From Frigoribacterium sp. MEB024 (GTDB lineage: Bacteria; Actinomycetota; Actinomycetes; Actinomycetales; Microbacteriaceae): a DNA stretch of 64,000 nucleotides. The stretch covers positions 62,001-126,000 of the forward strand of contig NZ_JXQZ01000032.1 in NCBI RefSeq assembly GCF_000878135.1, written 5' to 3'. A program made the position numbers and the translations under genes. Each line of letters opens with the position of its first letter. Position 1 is the first letter of the stretch. A model generated the notes under the pieces. That model was not told where the DNA came from and did no database searches. It was given only the letters and a program-made list of their open reading frames with translations. Of this stretch, positions 57,101 to 64,000 are shown piece by piece.

Positions 57101-58105
57101 ATGAAGTTCAGGTACCTCGGCAACAGCGGGCTCAAGGTCAGCGAGCTCACCTACGGCAACTGGCTCACCCACGGGTCCCAGGTCGAGAACGACACGGCGA
57201 CGCGCTGCGTCCGCGCGGCCCTCGACGTCGGCATCAGTTCGTTCGACACGGCCGACGTCTACGCCAACACGCAGGCCGAGACGGTCCTCGGCGAGGCGCT
57301 GAAGGGTGAGCGTCGCGAGTCGCTCGAGATCTTCACCAAGGTCTACGGTCCCACCGGGCCCAAGGGCCACAACGACACCGGGCTCAGCCGGAAGCACATC
57401 ACCGAGTCGATCAACGGGTCGCTCACGCGCCTGCAGACCGACTACGTCGACCTCTACCAGGCACATCGGTACGACGTCGAGACGCCCCTCGACGAGACGA
57501 TGGAGACCTTCGCCGACCTCGTCCGCCAGGGCAAGGTGCTCTACATCGGCGTCTCGGAGTGGAACGCCGAGCAGCTCCGCGAGGCGCACGCCCTGGCTCG
57601 CGAGCTGAAGATCCAACTGGTCTCGAACCAGCCCGAGTACTCGCTGCTCTGGCGGGTCATCGAGGACGAGGTCGTCCCGGCGTCGGCCGAGCTCGGCATC
57701 TCGCAGATCGTCTGGTCACCCGTCGCCCAGGGCGTCCTGACCGGGAAGTACACCGTCGGCGCCGAGCTGCCGGCGGGTAGCCGGGCGACCGACCAGAAGG
57801 GCGGCGCGGGCATGATCGAGCGCTGGCTGCGCGATGACGTCCTCGACGCCGTGGCCCAGCTGGAGCCGATCGCGGCCGACCTGGGCCTCACACAGGCCCA
57901 GCTCTCGTTGGCATGGGTGCTGTCGAACGAGAACGTCGCCTCGGCGATCATCGGGGCCTCGCGTCCCGAGCAGGTCGAGTCGAACGCCAAGGCCTCGGGA
58001 GTGACCCTCGAGGCCGACGTCCTGACGCGCATCGAGTCGATCTTCGACGGCCTCGCCGAGACGGACCCGCGCAAGACGCAGATGCCGAGCGGCCGCGAAG
58101 CCTGA
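57101..58105 (+). CDS. Aldo-keto reductase (potassium-channel-beta-subunit-like)
   Basis: The product is 334 aa (MKFRYLGNSGLKVSELTYGN), the Kv-beta/YghZ-like opening. FDTADVYANTQAE, EIFTKVYGPTGP and YQAHRYDVETPLDETMETFADLVRQGKVLYIGVSEW carry the catalytic Asp, Tyr, Lys and His positions. It reduces aldehydes and ketones with NADPH. A strong terminator follows. Confidence 0.95.
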   Translation: MKFRYLGNSGLKVSELTYGNWLTHGSQVENDTATRCVRAALDVGISSFDTADVYANTQAETVLGEALKGERRESLEIFTKVYGPTGPKGHNDTGLSRKHITESINGSLTRLQTDYVDLYQAHRYDVETPLDETMETFADLVRQGKVLYIGVSEWNAEQLREAHALARELKIQLVSNQPEYSLLWRVIEDEVVPASAELGISQIVWSPVAQGVLTGKYTVGAELPAGSRATDQKGGAGMIERWLRDDVLDAVAQLEPIAADLGLTQAQLSLAWVLSNENVASAIIGASRPEQVESNAKASGVTLEADVLTRIESIFDGLAETDPRKTQMPSGREA

Positions 58106-58119
58106 TCGCGCGGTCGACA

Positions 58120-58169
58120 CGACACGACGACGCCCCGCCACGAGATCGTGGCGGGGCGTCGTCGTGTCG
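58120..58169. terminator. Perfect 23-bp stem terminator
   Basis: The left arm 58120-58142 is perfectly complementary to the right arm 58147-58169 around the loop AGAT. It lies between the convergent aldo-keto reductase and PEBP genes and works in both directions. Confidence 0.95.
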
Positions 58170-58186
58170 ACGTCGAGCGTGACGGA

Positions 58187-58735
58187 TCAGGCCGCCGGGA
58201 CCTCGAAGGTCGCCGAGATCACGGCGCGGGCCAGCGTGTGGAAGTGCAGGTTGAAGCCGAGGTACGCCGGGCTGGCGGTCTCGTCGACCCCGATCTTCTC
58301 GACGTCGAGGGCGTGCACCGCGACGAAGTAGGTGTGCGGTCCGTGACCCTCGGGCGGAGCGGCGCCGACGTAGCGGGCGAGCCCGCCGTCGTTCTGCAGC
58401 TGGATCGCACCCTCGGGCAGACCCGAGCCCTGGTCGTCACCTGCACCGGAGGGCAGCGACGTCGTGTCGGCGGGAAGGTCGGCCACGGCCCAGTGCCAGA
58501 AGCCCGAACCCGTCGGAGCGTAGGGGTCGTAGATGGTGACCGCGAAGCTCTTGGTGCCCTCGGGGGCGCCGGACCAGCTCAGCTGGGGGCTGGCGTCGTC
58601 GCCGCCGGGGCCCATGATGCCGCTCACCTGGGCTCGCTGCAGCTCGCCTCCGTCGGTGAGGTCCGTGCTCGAGAGCTCGAACTCGGGCACGATGCCGATG
58701 ATGTCGTAGGGGCGGGTCAGGTTGGCGTCGGCCAT
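58187..58735 (-). CDS. YbhB/YbcL-family (PEBP-like) protein
   Basis: The product is 182 aa. It has [58 protein letters not shown] and [22 protein letters not shown], with the conserved DP, GPH and ligand-pocket motifs of Raf-kinase-inhibitor-like proteins. The bacterial role is unclear. Confidence 0.95.
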   Translation of the reverse strand: MADANLTRPYDIIGIVPEFELSSTDLTDGGELQRAQVSGIMGPGGDDASPQLSWSGAPEGTKSFAVTIYDPYAPTGSGFWHWAVADLPADTTSLPSGAGDDQGSGLPEGAIQLQNDGGLARYVGAAPPEGHGPHTYFVAVHALDVEKIGVDETASPAYLGFNLHFHTLARAVISATFEVPAA

Positions 58736-58768
58736 GGCTGTCTCCTGTTCGTTCGGGATGGTCGTGAC

Positions 58769-58798
58769 GGTGCGCCCGCCCCGAGGGGCGGGCGCACC
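58769..58798. terminator. Hairpin between aldo-keto reductase and PEBP genes
   Basis: GGTGCGCCCGCCCC and its exact complement separated by 2 nt, after the stop of the aldo-keto reductase at 58808 and before the codirectional PEBP gene. Confidence 0.8.
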
Positions 58799-58807
58799 GG
58801 TGTTCGG

Positions 58808-59671
58808 TCAGGCGGCGTCGAGCCGCTGGATCTCGTCGGCCGAGAGCTTGATCGACGTCGCCGTGGCCGAGTTCATGATCGTCTGCGGTCGGGTCGATCC
58901 CGGGATCGGGATGACGAGCTCGGACTTGGCGAGCTCCCAGGCGAGCGTCAAGACCTGAGGGGTGACCCGTCGGGCGTTGGCGATCTCGGCGAACACGGCG
59001 TGCTTCGCTCCGAGCTCACCCGCGTTCGTGATCCCGCCGAGGGGGCTCCACGGCAGGAAGGCAATGCCCATCTCGTCGCACAGCACGAGCTCGGCCTCGC
59101 TCGACCGGAACGCGGGCGAGTACTGGTTCTGGACGGAGACCAGGCGTTCGTCGAGGACCGCGTTGGCCTCGCGGATCTGGTCCGGGGTGGCGTTCGAGAT
59201 GCCCGCCATGCGGATGACGCCCTCGTCGAGCAGCTCCGCCAGGGCGCCGATCGAGTCGGCGTAGGGCACCGCCGGGTCCGGGCGGTGGAACTGGTACAGC
59301 CCGATGGTCTCGACGCCGAGCCGCTTCGCGGAGGCCTTGGCCGCCTCCTTGAGGTAGGCCGGGTCGCCGTTCTGCGCCCAAGAGCCCGCCTCGGGACGAA
59401 GGTGCCCGCCCTTCGTCGCGACGAGCACCTGGTCGGTGTCGGCGTGGTAGCTCTTGAGCGCCTTGGCGATGAGCAGCTCGTTGTGCCCGACCTCGTCCTT
59501 GCCGGCCTGGTGGTAGGCGTCGGCCGTGTCGATCAGGGTGATGCCCTGCTCGAGCGCGGCGTGGATGGTGGCGATGCCCTGCTTCTCGTCGGGACGGCCC
59601 TCGATCGACAAGGGCATGCCGCCCAGGCCGATCGCGCTGACCGTCACGTCTCCGATGGTCCTGGTCTTCAT
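58808..59671 (-). CDS. Aldo-keto reductase
   Basis: The product is 287 aa (MKTRTIGDVTVSAIGLGGMP). It has LIDTADAYHQAGKDEVGHNE, VLVATKGGHLRPEAGSW and LYQFHRPDPAVPYADSIGALAELLDEGV with catalytic Asp, Tyr, Lys and His. ISNATPDQIREA is the SNxxxxQ region. A second aldo-keto reductase gene lies 13 nt upstream on the same strand. Confidence 0.95.
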   Translation of the reverse strand: MKTRTIGDVTVSAIGLGGMPLSIEGRPDEKQGIATIHAALEQGITLIDTADAYHQAGKDEVGHNELLIAKALKSYHADTDQVLVATKGGHLRPEAGSWAQNGDPAYLKEAAKASAKRLGVETIGLYQFHRPDPAVPYADSIGALAELLDEGVIRMAGISNATPDQIREANAVLDERLVSVQNQYSPAFRSSEAELVLCDEMGIAFLPWSPLGGITNAGELGAKHAVFAEIANARRVTPQVLTLAWELAKSELVIPIPGSTRPQTIMNSATATSIKLSADEIQRLDAA

Positions 59672-59684
59672 GTCGTCCTCCGGT

Positions 59685-60656
59685 TCACCACGCGTAGTCC
59701 TCGGGCGACGTCTTGTGCCCGGGGAAGATCTCGTCCAGCCGCGCCAGCGCGGCCTCGTCCAGCGTCACGTCGACGGCGGCGACCGCCGACTCCAGTTGTG
59801 CCATGGTCCGCGGCCCCGTGATGGGTCCCGTGACGCCCGGCTGGTGCAGCAGCCATGCGAGGGCGACCTCGCCCGGGGCGTGGCCCAACTCCCGGGCGAA
59901 CGACTCGTAGGCTTCGAGCTGGTCGCGGTGTTCTGCGACGTACTCGGCGCTTCGCCCCTCGAGGCGTCGCGAACCCTCCTCGGTCTTCTCGATCACGCCG
60001 CCGAGCAGGCCACCGTTGAGCGGCGACCACGGGATCATGCCGAGACCGTAGTGCCGGGCGGCCGGCAGGGTCTCGCGCTCGACGTCGCGGACGATGAGGT
60101 TGTAGATCGACTGCTCGCTCACGAGACCGGTGAAGTGCCGGGTCTTCGCGGCCTCCTGGGCCTGTGCGATGTGCCAGCCCGCGAAGTTGCTGCTCCCGAC
60201 GTAGAGCACCTTGCCCTGTTGGACGGCGACCTCCATCGCCTGCCAGATCTCGTCCCACGGGGTCTCACGGTCCACGTGGTGGAACTGGTACAGGTCGATG
60301 TGATCCGTCTGGAGTCGCGTCAGGCTCGCGTCGAGTGCACGTCGGATGTTCAGCGCACTGAGCTTGCCGTCGTTGGGCCAGTCGCCCATGTCGCCGTAGA
60401 GCTTGGTGGCGAGGACGGTCTTCTCCCGTCGCCCACCCCCGCGGGCGAACCACCGACCGATGATCTGTTCGGTGATGCCTTCGCCCTTCTCCCAGCCGTA
60501 CACGTTCGCCGTGTCGAAGAAGTTGACGCCGAGTTCGTGCGCCCGGTCCATGATCGCGTGGGAGTCGTCCTCCGTGGTCTGCGGCCCGAAGTTCATCGTG
60601 CCGAGCACGGCCCGGGAGACGGACAACCCTGTGCGTCCGAGGTGTGTGTAATCCAT
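59685..60656 (-). CDS. Aldo-keto reductase
   Basis: The product is 323 aa (MDYTHLGRTGLSVSRAVLGT). It has FDTANVYGWEKGEG, VLATKLYGDMGDWPND and LYQFHHVDRETPWDEIWQAMEVAVQQGKVLYVGSSNFAGWHIAQAQ, the catalytic tetrad in the AKR12/YajO-like group. It is in one operon with the gene at 58808. Confidence 0.95.
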   Translation of the reverse strand: MDYTHLGRTGLSVSRAVLGTMNFGPQTTEDDSHAIMDRAHELGVNFFDTANVYGWEKGEGITEQIIGRWFARGGGRREKTVLATKLYGDMGDWPNDGKLSALNIRRALDASLTRLQTDHIDLYQFHHVDRETPWDEIWQAMEVAVQQGKVLYVGSSNFAGWHIAQAQEAAKTRHFTGLVSEQSIYNLIVRDVERETLPAARHYGLGMIPWSPLNGGLLGGVIEKTEEGSRRLEGRSAEYVAEHRDQLEAYESFARELGHAPGEVALAWLLHQPGVTGPITGPRTMAQLESAVAAVDVTLDEAALARLDEIFPGHKTSPEDYAW

Positions 60657-60718
60657 GTTCCCTGGCTACCCCCTCGTGGGGCGTGGTGCTCACAGGAACG
60701 CCCCCTAACGTCACCGTC

Positions 60719-61126
60719 ATGGACGAGCAGCCCGAGACCCCGCACGGCGAGCTCCCGGTCGAGCACCGCGGGGCCGGCCCGCATCGCGGCCGGCGTCGCC
60801 GTGCCCTGCGCGACGGTCACGCGAAGATGCGACTCCGGCTCGACGCGCATCCGCGCCTCCGGTTGCTCTACAAGATCGGCGTCGGGGTGCTCGGGGCCCT
60901 GATCGTCGTCGTGGGCCTCATCCTCGTCCCGCTGCCCGGGCCCGGTTGGCTCATCGTCTTCGTCGGCGTCGCCGTGCTCGGCACCGAGTTCCCGGCCGCC
61001 CATCGCATCACCCAGTGGGTGCGTCGCCTCGCGCGGCGTGCTCGTCTCCGGTGGCGCGCGTGGCGGGTCGCCCGGTCGGTGCGCCGATCGTCGTCCGTGG
61101 ACCCCTCGGCCGCCCCGTCGCGGTGA
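60719..61126 (+). CDS. TIGR02611-like small membrane protein
   Basis: The product is 135 aa from the ATG at 60719 (MDEQPETPHGELPVEHRG). A basic stretch, two helices (about 51-70, IGVGVLGALIVVVGLILVPL, and 78-92), joined by the signature PLPGPGWLIVFVG, then a basic tail. This PGPGW motif defines TIGR02611, a small actinobacterial membrane family of unknown function. Confidence 0.9.
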   Translation: MDEQPETPHGELPVEHRGAGPHRGRRRRALRDGHAKMRLRLDAHPRLRLLYKIGVGVLGALIVVVGLILVPLPGPGWLIVFVGVAVLGTEFPAAHRITQWVRRLARRARLRWRAWRVARSVRRSSSVDPSAAPSR

Positions 61127-61196
61127 GCCACGGGGTCGACCGCGTCCCCGACGGCCGTCATCGGACGTCCAGCGGACGTTCGGTAAAGTCGCCGTC

Positions 61197-62144
61197 GTGA
61201 CGCCCAGTCCCGCCTCCGCCACGCCCTACGAGGTGCTCGGCGTGCCGTCGACGGCGTCGACCGACGACCTGCGCCGCGCCTACCGACGCTTGGCTCGCCA
61301 GACCCACCCCGATCTCGGGGGCACCGCGCAGGCCTTCCGCGACCTGCAGCACGCCTGGCAACAGGTGGGCACGCCCGAGGCCCGTTCCGCCTACGACCGC
61401 GGGTCGGGCTCACCGAGCACCGCTCCCTCGGGCAGCGCGCGGTCCGCGGGGTCGAGTTCCCCCGGCTGGTCACCGCCGCCCCGTGAGCCGGCTCGGACCG
61501 ATTCCCAGCCCAAGGCCCGGGTCCACGGTCACCCCGGCGGTGCGAACCGCGAGCGGTACCTCGGCCTGATGCGTGAGTGGGTCGGTCGGGGCGTGCCGCT
61601 CGACGATCCGTACGACGAGCGCCTCGTCCGGAGCGCGCCCCCCGAGATCCGTCACGTGCTGGCCGACGCGATGGCCGAAGAAGCCACCGTCGCCGCCGTG
61701 ACCGAACTCGGCATCGGCTTCACCATCTGGAGCGACGTCGACGCGGGTGCCGAGGGCAAGCTCGATCACGTCGTGCTCGGACCATCGGGCCTGTTCGCCG
61801 TCCAGTCCTCCGACTGGGGCAGCGAGGTGCAGGTGTCCCGGGGCGAGCTCGTCGGTCGGGGCGTCCCCGCCGACGAAGAGCCCGTCCGCGACCTCACCCG
61901 ACAGGCCCGGGCCGTCCGGCGCGAGACCCGCGTGTCGTTCACGGCCCAGCTGATCGTGGTGCCCGACGACGACTTCGCCCCGGCCCTCGACAAGGTGGGC
62001 CGACGTGCCGGGGGCACCTGGGTCGTGCGCCGGTCCCTGCTGCCGCAGGTCCTGCGGCACGGGCCCGAACTCGGCGACCGCACGAGCATCTCGGACGTCT
62101 TCGAGGTGCGGGCGCGGTTGCAGCAGGCCATCCGGTTCGTCTGA
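61197..62144 (+). CDS. J-domain protein fused to a NERD-like domain
   Basis: The product is 315 aa from a GTG at 61197. The J domain (about 9-68) has YEVLGVPSTASTDDLRRAYRRLARQTHPDLGG with HPD at 37-39, the DnaK-stimulating tripeptide. A low-complexity linker rich in Ser, Gly and Pro follows. The C-terminal part has EGKLDHVVLGPSGLFAVQSSDW and GTWVVRRSLLPQVL, similar to NERD nuclease-related domains, though the Asp/Glu-x-Lys core (here VQSSDW in the place of ...K) is not conserved. It may couple DnaK to nucleic acid or membrane-associated targets. Confidence 0.85.
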   Translation: MTPSPASATPYEVLGVPSTASTDDLRRAYRRLARQTHPDLGGTAQAFRDLQHAWQQVGTPEARSAYDRGSGSPSTAPSGSARSAGSSSPGWSPPPREPARTDSQPKARVHGHPGGANRERYLGLMREWVGRGVPLDDPYDERLVRSAPPEIRHVLADAMAEEATVAAVTELGIGFTIWSDVDAGAEGKLDHVVLGPSGLFAVQSSDWGSEVQVSRGELVGRGVPADEEPVRDLTRQARAVRRETRVSFTAQLIVVPDDDFAPALDKVGRRAGGTWVVRRSLLPQVLRHGPELGDRTSISDVFEVRARLQQAIRFV

Positions 62145-62231
62145 CGGGGGCTGGTGCCCGGGGCCGTCAGGGTCCACGCTGGGCAGGACGCCGGCGTCCG
62201 TCGGCCGTCCCGTGCCAGAGAGGGGCCACCC

Positions 62232-62618
62232 GTGTTCCGTCCGCAGTCCGGCTACTCGGGGTTCAGCGTCGACGACGTGCCGGCCGCCGAGTCTTTCTAC
62301 CGCGACGTCCTCGGCCTCGAGACCGAGGTCCTCGTCGACGGTCAGATGTTCCGCCTGCGTCTGCCGGGAGGCGCGGCGTGGGTCTTCGTCTACGGCAAGC
62401 CCGACCACGTCCCCGCGTCGTACACCGTCCTCAACCTCGTCGTCGACGACGTCGACGCCGCCCTCGACGAACTGGCCGAGCTCGGTCTCGAACCGCAGCA
62501 CCTCGGCGGCCACTCCGACGAGCGTGGTGTGATGCGCGGGCGCAGCGTGGGGCGGGGCCCGGACATCGCCTGGTTCACGGACCCGGCCGGCAACGTCTTC
62601 TCCGTGCAGCAGCCCTGA
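62232..62618 (+). CDS. VOC family protein
   Basis: The product is 128 aa from a GTG at 62232 (VFRPQSGYSGFSVDDVPAAE) with AGAGGGG upstream. It has FYRDVLGLETEVLVDGQMFRLRLPGG and PDIAWFTDPAGNVFSVQQP, the paired half-domains of the VOC fold and the typical C-terminal DPxGN. The substrate is unknown. Confidence 0.92.
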   Translation: MFRPQSGYSGFSVDDVPAAESFYRDVLGLETEVLVDGQMFRLRLPGGAAWVFVYGKPDHVPASYTVLNLVVDDVDAALDELAELGLEPQHLGGHSDERGVMRGRSVGRGPDIAWFTDPAGNVFSVQQP

Positions 62619-62642
62619 CCCGCTCGACCCGACACGGGACCC

Positions 62643-62654
62643 GAGGAGGCGCGG
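62643..62654 (+). repeat. GAGGAGGCGCGG motif, copy 13
   Basis: An exact GAGGAGGCGCGG, 25 nt after the stop of the VOC gene at 62232. Confidence 0.75.
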
Positions 62655-62827
62655 TGCCGGTACCGGGGGAGGGCTGGCCCGACATCGGGTCGCGGGCCAG
62701 CCCCATGCATGCCTTCGGAGCTCCCGCCTCGTCGGTTTGGTCGCCCGCCACCGGGCCGAACGGTCGACGTGACGTCCTGTGCTCGACGCGGGCACCGCCT
62801 CCTCGTCCCTGTGGCAAGCTCGACCGT

Positions 62828-63811
62828 GTGAACACGCAGGAGCCCGCGGACGGCTGGGTCGAGGCCCCCGACGGACGTCGGTTCTGGGGCCGCGCCGGGG
62901 CCGCGGGTCTGCTCGTCGTCGACCCCGACGACCGGGTGCTGCTGCAGCACCGGGCCGACTGGAGCCACTTCGGCGGCACCTGGGGGCTTCCCGGCGGAGC
63001 CCGCCATCACGGCGAGAGCGCGGTCGACGGCGCCCTGCGCGAGAGCGGTGAAGAGGCCGCCGTGCCGCGCGACGCGTTGCGGTTGCTGTTCGCCGCCGAG
63101 CTCGACCTCGGCTTCTGGTCGTACACGACCGTCGTCGCCCGCGCCGTGCGTCCGTTCGACCCCGTGGTCTCGGACGCCGAGAGCATCGCCCTGGGTTGGG
63201 TGCCGGCCGACGAGGTGGCCGGTCTCCCGCTTCACCCCGGGTTCGCCGCCTCGTGGCCGAGGCTCCGAGCCGAGCTCGAGAGCGAGGTGCACGTCGTCGT
63301 GGACGTCGCGAACGTCCTCGGCTCCCGACCCGACGGCTGGTGGCGCGACCGCGTCGGTGCCACGAACCGGTTCCTTGACGCCCTCTCGCGGGGCACCCGT
63401 GACGGCGTGGCCGAGTCGCTCGTCTCGCCCGACGGCAGAGGGGACGACCCGCCGGTCGTCGCGAGTGGACCGGACCGGAGCGCGTCCCCGACGGACGTCG
63501 CGGCGTTCGCGAGCGAGTCCGCCGCCGAGCCTCCCGGGGCGCCCACCTGGCGATGGCCGGAGACGACCGCCGTCGTCGAGGGCGATGCTCGGGCCGTCGG
63601 CGACACGTTCCCCGGCCTGACCGTCGTCCGTGCCGAGGCCGACGGTGATTCGGCGATCGTGGCCCGGGTGCGCTCCCTGCGCGACGTGTCCGGCCCGGCG
63701 CCCCGCATCGTCGTCGTCACCGCCGACCGAGGCCTCACCGACCGGGTCGCCGCCGTCGGGGCGACCGTCGTGCGTCCGGGCGTCTTCCGCCGGGCCGTCG
63801 GCCTCGACTGA
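62828..63811 (+). CDS. Nudix hydrolase with C-terminal NYN/PIN-like domain
   Basis: The product is 327 aa from a GTG at 62828 (VNTQEPADGWVEAPDGR). The Nudix box is G57-x5-E63-x7-R71-E72-SG-E75-E76 (GARHHGE...RESGEEAA), so the catalytic glutamates are present. The C-terminal region has VHVVVDVANVLGSRPDGWW (about 154-172), where Asp and Asn fit the NYN/YacP-like ribonuclease fold, and RIVVVTADRGLTDRVAAVGATVV near the end, the usual second acidic strand. A nucleotide-diphosphate hydrolase joined to a possible RNase, function unknown. Confidence 0.92.
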   Translation: MNTQEPADGWVEAPDGRRFWGRAGAAGLLVVDPDDRVLLQHRADWSHFGGTWGLPGGARHHGESAVDGALRESGEEAAVPRDALRLLFAAELDLGFWSYTTVVARAVRPFDPVVSDAESIALGWVPADEVAGLPLHPGFAASWPRLRAELESEVHVVVDVANVLGSRPDGWWRDRVGATNRFLDALSRGTRDGVAESLVSPDGRGDDPPVVASGPDRSASPTDVAAFASESAAEPPGAPTWRWPETTAVVEGDARAVGDTFPGLTVVRAEADGDSAIVARVRSLRDVSGPAPRIVVVTADRGLTDRVAAVGATVVRPGVFRRAVGLD

Positions 63812-63815
63812 CACC

Positions 63816-63861
63816 GACGGACGGGTCCGCCCCACCGACCGGTGGAACGGGCCCGTCCGTC
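63816..63861. terminator. Terminator hairpin between Nudix and HtrA genes
   Basis: GACGGACGGGTCCG (63816-63829) pairs with CGGGCCCGTCCGTC (63848-63861) with one wobble, between convergent genes. Confidence 0.8.
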
Positions 63862-63873
63862 CTGGCTCTCGGT

Positions 63874-64000
63874 TCAGGCGGCGGGGCCGTCGCCCAGCGT
63901 GACGGTCGCGGTGTGGGACGTGCCAGCCGTGTCGGTCCAGGTGACCGAGACCTGGTCACCCGAGTCGTGCGCCTGGATCGCGGCCGTGAGTGCGGACGAG
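63874..64000 (-). CDS. C-terminal end of an HtrA-type serine protease (PDZ domain), partial
   Basis: The last 41 residues of a protein whose 5-prime part lies outside the window: SSALTAAIQAHDSGDQVSVTWTDTAG, then TATVTLGDGPAA before the stop. This alternation of LxxAIxxxxxGDxVxxxxxR/G with a short acidic tail is the end of the PDZ domain in DegP/HtrA proteases. The catalytic domain would be to the right. Confidence 0.8.
   Translation of the reverse strand, partial: SSALTAAIQAHDSGDQVSVTWTDTAGTSHTATVTLGDGPAA

Noticed and set aside
1-64000. tRNA, rRNA, prophage or insertion-sequence genes
   Set aside because: No cloverleaf-type tRNA sequence, rRNA block, transposase, integrase or phage structural gene was found on reading both strands; a covariance-model scan would be needed to exclude small RNAs.

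Overview
This is high-GC DNA from an actinomycete, most likely a member of Microbacteriaceae. The support is the GC-rich codon third positions, the many TetR regulators, an MHS-type MFS carrier, and DUF427, DUF6584 and TIGR02611-like proteins. The genus is an inference. No rRNA, tRNA, CRISPR array, transposase, integrase or phage structural gene was seen.

The window has two halves with different grammar. From about 0.5 to 33.8 kb, more than twenty copies of a 15-17 bp core, roughly GYCYCGATAGNSGATCG, cut the DNA into units. All but one copy point the same way, whichever strand the nearby genes use. Between 0.5 and 8.1 kb and between 32.4 and 33.8 kb almost every unit is 250-1100 bp and holds one gene: tiny membrane proteins, a lipoprotein, a blasticidin-S-deaminase-like enzyme, a GNAT acetyltransferase, a nuclease-like protein and a frameshifted EEP-family protein. 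In the middle the units are longer. They hold an atypical protein kinase with a companion gene, a thiamine salvage operon under a TPP riboswitch, and a run of regulator-plus-enzyme pairs. A 72-aa membrane-protein unit occurs near both ends (2.4 and 33.4 kb), with its repeat core. The layout resembles a gene-cassette array, but no recombinase is present and the repeats do not fit the classical integron attC plan.

From about 34 to 64 kb the GC content is higher, the core repeat is absent and genes are packed as usual. A different short motif, GAGGAGGCGCGG, sits between or at the edges of genes. This half encodes transporters (MHS-type MFS, EntS-like MFS, NCS2 purine permease), a glycosyltransferase, a patatin, a metallo-beta-lactamase-fold hydrolase, a CE7-type esterase, a luciferase-like monooxygenase, an enolase-superfamily sugar-acid dehydratase and four aldo-keto reductases. 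It also has two DoxX-like proteins, a J-domain protein with a NERD-like domain, a Nudix protein with a NYN-like domain, and the 3-prime end of an HtrA-type protease at the right edge.

Regulation can be read in several places. Divergent regulator/enzyme pairs flank clear palindromes at 5973-6020, 11903-11930, 23045-23079, 25747-25771 and 30037-30088. The thiamine operon has a THI element. Strong hairpins close several convergent gene pairs.
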